From positions 41,870 to 105,869 of the forward strand of contig JAPKZK010000147.1 of NCBI GenBank assembly GCA_026393835.1: a DNA stretch of 64,000 bases. Reading direction: 5' to 3'. Under the pieces are notes generated by a model. The model saw only the letters and a list, made by a program, of their open reading frames with translations, searched no databases and was not told the DNA's origin. Positions 60,145 to 64,000 of this stretch are shown one piece after another. Both the position numbers and the translations under genes were made by a program. The stretch comes from Candidatus Aminicenantota bacterium (lineage in GTDB: Bacteria > Acidobacteriota > Aminicenantia > UBA2199). The first letter of the stretch is position 1; each line of letters begins with the position of its first letter.

Positions 60145-60174
60145 ATTTTAATATAAAAAAATAGCGAATGTCAA
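60145..60174 (-). promoter_or_regulatory. Promoter of the radical SAM operon
   Basis: On the minus strand, TTGACA (60174-60169), an 18-base spacer and TAAAAT (60150-60145). The predicted leader of about 120 bases ends at ATG 60019. It contains a GGCGTTGGCGCC-type imperfect palindrome near 60092-60104 and no convincing leader peptide. Confidence 0.6.
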
Positions 60175-60400
60175 GATATTTTTTCCTGGTAACCCCCCAT
60201 TTTTTAAGCGGGCGGCGCCCGCTTTTCGAGAAAACGCCATTCCTCCCCCCTGAACTCCGCGACTCCGCAAAAATTTTTTAATGTTGTTCGGCAATTTCGC
60301 ACTCTTTCCGGAGCGCAAAAAGGCATTCTTGCCCTCCTTTCCATATTCTATTTTCATGGCGACAATCGCCAATTTCTACCTTGTTTTTACCTTGCCAAAC

Positions 60401-60589
60401 GTAGGGGAAACCATCCCCCAGGTAGGGGAACCTTTCCCCCAGGTAGGGGAAACCCTCCCCCAAGTAGGGGAACTCTTCCCCCAGGTAGGGGAACTCTTCC
60501 CCCAGGTGGGGGAAACTCTCCCCCAAGTAGGGGAACTCTTCCCCCATGTAGGGGAAACCTTCCCCCATGTAGGGGAACGTTTCCCCCAA
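60401..60589. repeat. 21-bp tandem array C (9 units)
   Basis: Nine units of 21 bp in perfect register, pattern GTAGGGGAACTCTTCCCCCAG. Each unit is itself partly palindromic (GGGGAA / TTCCCC). Both strands are open in frame, encoding heptads of the type VGELFPQ (plus) or LGEEFPY (minus). The minus frame spans 60278-60715 with a TTG or internal ATG (60685) start and no ribosome site, so coding is uncertain. The flanking stretches 60175-60400 and 60590-60804 show no other gene. Confidence 0.85.
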
Positions 60590-60804
60590 CTTTTTGAAAG
60601 ATTCATTTAGTTCGGGGGGCATTTCCCTGGCCTGGAAAATTGTCTCCCCCAAGCGGATAAAGGAGTTTCCTGCTTGATTTGTCATAAGATACAACCGGGA
60701 AACATTCCGCCCCAATTGGGGCCGGGATAAGGGACAGTGCCGGGCTTGCAGGAACAGGGACCTGAAACCGCATCAGGCCAGAAATAATAAGCCGCGGCCG
60801 TTCT

Positions 60805-60833
60805 TGACTTTTTTCCCTTTTTCCTTTATTATC
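60805..60833 (+). promoter_or_regulatory. Promoter of the nuclease-STAND gene
   Basis: TTGACT (60805-60810), a 17-base spacer of T/C-rich sequence and TATTAT (60828-60833). The predicted start is near 60840, and GGGAG lies seven bases before ATG 60857. Confidence 0.65.
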
Positions 60834-60856
60834 TATTTTCTTTTTGGGAGTATTTC

Positions 60857-63800
60857 ATGGATCATGGGATAAAAAACCCCGATATTTCTAAATTCGCTCT
60901 AAAAATCCTGCGGGAAAATAAACTACGGGAATTGAATGAGAACATGCCCAAGGCCGATGCGTTTCAACGGCTTTGTTACGATTTACTGGTACAGGATTTT
61001 AAAGACCGGGGCAGCACTGTTCGCTGGTCCCCTTATAGAACAGCGGGCCAGGATGGCGCCGTGGATATTTCCGGTGAAGATGATCTTCACCAATTGTTTA
61101 TCGCTGAGTGCAAAAAAAACGATTCCCCGGAACTTGCCGAAAATTCCCTTCGAGAATTGAGCAACACATTAATGCGGAACCTGGAAAAAGCCGGCGCCCC
61201 AGACAGCCTGTACGGCGCCTGGTTTGATCCCCGGCTCAAAAAGTATATCTATTGCGTCTCCTGCTGCTTTGATAATTTAACGGCGCGGGAAAATTTTAAA
61301 AGTAAAGTCAGCGGCATGCTGATGGGGCTTGCCGAGCTCAAGGGTTTGGCGCACCTGGAACAGGCGGCTGAGAATGTGGAACTCTATTCCTGGGAAGATT
61401 TAAGCGCCATTTTAAGCAGGTCCCCTTTTATTTATCACCAGTGGATCGAGTACCGGTTACCTCCCGGCGTGGAAGGCTTATCCCGCCTTGTTGAATCGGG
61501 CCGGGCCCCGGTATACAGGGAATATCTTTCCAGCGCCCGGTTGGCATATTTCAGCAGGGATGACTATGTGCGGCAGAATCCAAAAGCCCGCGGCCTGGCA
61601 ACGGAAACGGAAATTCTCGACTCCCTGCTGAACCGGGATATATACAATGGGTGCATTCTTTACGGGGAGGGGGGCATCGGCAAAACCCGTTTGATGCTGG
61701 AATTGGGTTACAGGGCGGAACAGCAGGGGTGGCTTGTGTATAAAATCATATCCAAATCTCCTACCATTGAGACATTAAGGGATTTGCTTTCTCCCGGATG
61801 CAACCATCTGCTGCTTTTCGATTACATTGAAGAGAGTAATGTATTCGAGACCCCGGATTTCTTTTACAAACTGGTGGAGTCTTGCCGGGACGCGGTGGTA
61901 AAAGTGATCGGTAACTGTCGGAAATCCCACATGGAATTATCGTTGATCCAGTACGCCGAGGGTTTCTTTAAGCGGGATATTTCTATTAAAAACCAGGAAT
62001 TGGAACAGGACTTTAAGAACCGGGTGGTGTCCCATATCCTGGGGGATTTAAAGTGCTTTTTCCGGTTAGACAGGGATTTTTATGAGCTGCGGCCGGCGTT
62101 TGCCGTATTCCTCAAATATTTGAATAAAAAATACTGCCTGGAAAAGGAATTGGATTTCAGGGAAGAGCCGTCTTTTCGCCTGTGGTTACAAAAACAGCTA
62201 TGCAGGACATATCATGCGGCAAACTATGAAACGCTTTCCGCTGCCCGGGAGCGGCTCTACCTCTTTTTTATTTTGTCCGCTTCCGCGGCGACGCCGTCGG
62301 ATGCCTTGATTTCAACTCATGAGGATGATGTGCTGCGCCTGCTTAAAGACGGCTGGCTGGATAAGACAACAGAAACAGCCCGGCAGGGTTTAACCGTGGT
62401 TCACGATACGGTTTCGGAAGAAATATTGCTGATCCGTTTGCAGGAGCGGCGGGAGCTCTGGGAGAACGAGATAGAAAGCATTTTTGCATTTGCATCCCGG
62501 CATGGAAAGGAAGCCCTGGCCAATTGTTTTACCCTTTTCGAGCGGGTTTCCGATTGGTTCCATGGGCCGGGGGAAAGCGGTAAGCCCTTTGTGGATAAAA
62601 AGAAATTCAGCCAATGGATGTTTAACCTTTTTTACCGGTTTATCGAAGAAAGGCCCGGCGAATGCGCCGTACTTAAGAAGCCTTTGGTAATGACCGCGTT
62701 AATGGATGAGCTTGATAACGTCGCACTCCTGGTGGCGAAAGGGGCGTTTTTTGAAGAGGTGATAAAGGATAGGCACTTCGGCCTGGTCCTGGCATTAAAA
62801 ATGAAGCATTTGCAAAAGCAGCGGGCCGGGTACAGTAATGAGACCATGGCTGTTGTGGCAGTGCAGGTAAAAGAGCTGCTGGCCAGGTGGTTTTCTTTTA
62901 ACCCGGATTTCCTCCAGGATCGGTATATTTCGGCGCGGGTGATTGCTTCTTTCATAATGCTTTTCGGTATTAATTGCGATTGGGGCTGGGGCAAAGATGG
63001 AGCAGGGGAATCAGTAATATCCCAGGTTAAACGGTGGCTGGAAATGTTCCATAATGCCAATGAGGCCTCTTTCATATTCCAATCCTGGCTGGATGCCGGG
63101 GGAGAAAAAGAAGTCATAAGGGCTTATGTAGGGCCGTGGCTGGAGAAATACCCCCTGGAAATGGAAACCTATTTTATAATGAAATCCTGGCTGGATACCG
63201 GGGGAGAAAAAGAAAACATAAAGGATTATGTGGGGCCGTGGCTGATGAAATCATGGCTGGATGCGGGGGGGGAAAAGGAAATTATAAAAGCTTATGTGGT
63301 GCCGTGGCTGAAGAAATACCCCCTGGAAATGGAAACTCATTTTGTGATGAAATCCTGGCTGGATGCCAAAGGCGATAAAGAAGTCATAAAGGATTATGTG
63401 GGTCCCTGGCTGAAAAAATACAACCTGGAAATGGAAACCAGTTTTGTAATTCAATCCTGGCTGGATGCCGGCGGAGAAAAAGAAATCATAAAGGAGTATG
63501 TGGGGCCGTGGCTGAAAAAATACCCCCTGGAAATGGAAACCAGTTTTGTGATGAAATCCTGGCTGGATGCCGGGGGCGAAAAAGAAGTCATAAAGGATTA
63601 TGTGGGGCCGTGGCTTGAGAAATACCCCCTGGAAATGGAAACTCATTTTGTAATAAAATCCTGGCTGGATGCCGGGGGAGAAAAGGAAATCATAAAGGCT
63701 TATGCAGGGCAGTGGCTGAAAAAATTCAACCTGGAAATGGAAACCAGTTTTGTGATTCAATCCTGGCTGGATGCCGGGGGAGAAAAGGAAATTATAACGG

Positions 63801-64000
63801 CTTATGTAGGGCCGTGGCTGAAGAAATACCCCCTGGAAATGGAAACCCGTTTTGTAATGAAATCCTGGCTGGATGCCGGGGGAGAAAAGGAAGTCATAAA
63901 GGAATATGTGGGGCCGTGGCTGAAGAAATACCCCCTGGAAATGGAAACTCATTTTGTAATAAAATCCTGGCTGGATGCCAAAGGCGAAAAGGAAGTCATA
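60857..64000 (+). CDS. PD-(D/E)XK nuclease - STAND NTPase - 34-residue repeat protein, partial at the right edge
   Basis: At least 1048 residues, open to the window end. The N-terminal about 100 residues look like an Mrr/restriction-endonuclease fold: AFQRLCYDLL, then GQDGAVD (Asp66/Asp70) and ECKK (Glu84, Lys86). A P-loop NTPase follows with Walker A GEGGIGKT (270-277) and HLLLFDYIEE as Walker B. A helical region (about 400-740) comes next. From about residue 743 there are tandem 34-residue repeats (SWLDAGGEKEIIKEYVGPWL core). This layout of effector nuclease, STAND switch and repeat sensor resembles Avs-type and other STAND antiphage proteins, which detect a viral protein and then cut DNA. 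Promoter at 60805-60833. The 3' end and any partner genes lie outside. Confidence 0.82.
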   Translation, partial: MDHGIKNPDISKFALKILRENKLRELNENMPKADAFQRLCYDLLVQDFKDRGSTVRWSPYRTAGQDGAVDISGEDDLHQLFIAECKKNDSPELAENSLRELSNTLMRNLEKAGAPDSLYGAWFDPRLKKYIYCVSCCFDNLTARENFKSKVSGMLMGLAELKGLAHLEQAAENVELYSWEDLSAILSRSPFIYHQWIEYRLPPGVEGLSRLVESGRAPVYREYLSSARLAYFSRDDYVRQNPKARGLATETEILDSLLNRDIYNGCILYGEGGIGKTRLMLELGYRAEQQGWLVYKIISKSPTIETLRDLLSPGCNHLLLFDYIEESNVFETPDFFYKLVESCRDAVVKVIGNCRKSHMELSLIQYAEGFFKRDISIKNQELEQDFKNRVVSHILGDLKCFFRLDRDFYELRPAFAVFLKYLNKKYCLEKELDFREEPSFRLWLQKQLCRTYHAANYETLSAARERLYLFFILSASAATPSDALISTHEDDVLRLLKDGWLDKTTETARQGLTVVHDTVSEEILLIRLQERRELWENEIESIFAFASRHGKEALANCFTLFERVSDWFHGPGESGKPFVDKKKFSQWMFNLFYRFIEERPGECAVLKKPLVMTALMDELDNVALLVAKGAFFEEVIKDRHFGLVLALKMKHLQKQRAGYSNETMAVVAVQVKELLARWFSFNPDFLQDRYISARVIASFIMLFGINCDWGWGKDGAGESVISQVKRWLEMFHNANEASFIFQSWLDAGGEKEVIRAYVGPWLEKYPLEMETYFIMKSWLDTGGEKENIKDYVGPWLMKSWLDAGGEKEIIKAYVVPWLKKYPLEMETHFVMKSWLDAKGDKEVIKDYVGPWLKKYNLEMETSFVIQSWLDAGGEKEIIKEYVGPWLKKYPLEMETSFVMKSWLDAGGEKEVIKDYVGPWLEKYPLEMETHFVIKSWLDAGGEKEIIKAYAGQWLKKFNLEMETSFVIQSWLDAGGEKEIITAYVGPWLKKYPLEMETRFVMKSWLDAGGEKEVIKEYVGPWLKKYPLEMETHFVIKSWLDAKGEKEVI
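63083..64000 (+). repeat. 102-bp (34-residue) tandem repeats within the nuclease-STAND gene
   Basis: Units start at 63083, 63185, 63251, 63353, 63455, 63557, 63659, 63761, 63863 and 63965. All are 102 bp apart except 63185-63251, which is a 66-bp shortened unit still in frame. The units are strongly similar at DNA level, indicating recent expansion or gene conversion. The array continues beyond the window. Confidence 0.9.

Noticed and set aside
60278..60715. 145-residue minus-strand frame with LGEEFPY heptads.
   Set aside because: It starts with TTG or an internal ATG without a ribosome site and depends on the repeat array. Kept only as a note under the repeat.
63251..63952. Minus-strand 233-residue frame opposite the nuclease-STAND repeats.
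   Set aside because: A shadow of the 102-bp repeats; the plus-strand frame continues from a supported promoter and start.

Overview
The window looks like a chromosome segment from an uncultured Gram-negative bacterium with a large, repeat-rich accessory genome. LpxC and LpxD imply an outer membrane with lipid A. Other pointers are a periplasmic-propeller (Reg_prop) hybrid histidine kinase, many SPASM radical SAM enzymes, a non-ribosomal peptide synthetase remnant, STAND NTPases, AAA/PD-(D/E)XK nucleases and dispersed hairpin repeats. This mix resembles Candidatus Aminicenantes or related Acidobacteriota-like lineages. That placement is an inference and no marker gene here settles it.

Layout. 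1-2.6 kb: start of an exopolysaccharide locus on the minus strand (NusG/RfaH-like factor, Wzz-type co-polymerase, nucleotide-sugar dehydrogenase). 2.6-4.7 kb: ECF sigma factor, zinc-finger anti-sigma factor and two Spy-like periplasmic proteins. 4.8-5.6 kb: XRE regulator preceded by a 21-bp tandem array. 5.7-13.4 kb: three-gene signalling operon (hybrid kinase, NtrC-like regulator with an altered GAFTGA loop, receiver-cyclase protein). 13.8-17.6 kb: two unknown genes and a truncated NRPS terminus with an intact thioesterase. 18.8-23.6 kb: a tightly overlapping operon of a DNA methyltransferase, a protein kinase fused to a P-loop ATPase, and a two-lobed Rossmann-like protein. This is the best candidate for an undescribed defence or conflict system. 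23.8-36.8 kb: accessory zone with a HEPN/MNT pair, AAA-nuclease genes, a truncated STAND-HEAT gene, two copies of a double-glycine peptide precursor, a broken Rpn gene and other fragments.

36.8-44.7 kb: lpxD-lpxC, a secreted repeat protein with an S74 chaperone tail, and a sigma-54 two-component system. 45-53.5 kb: DUF2177 protein, an XRE/unknown gene pair, another AAA-nuclease, DUF2914 protein, rhodanese, tandem UspA and an NRAMP transporter. 53.7-60.2 kb: a radical SAM peptide-maturation operon with three intact SPASM enzymes, a fourth that has lost its Fe-S cysteines and is fused to an S26-type peptidase, and a 42-residue putative precursor gene absent from simple ORF calls. 60.8-64 kb: a very large nuclease-STAND NTPase whose 34-residue repeats run off the end of the window.

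Three themes cut across these regions. First, at least eight genes have a -10 box exactly six bases before the start codon, which predicts leaderless mRNAs. Second, three 21-bp tandem arrays share a period but not a sequence, and two of them lie directly upstream of paralogous XRE genes. Third, an unknown 231-235-residue protein family occurs with a shared repeat at its 3' end, and one locus keeps only the two ends.
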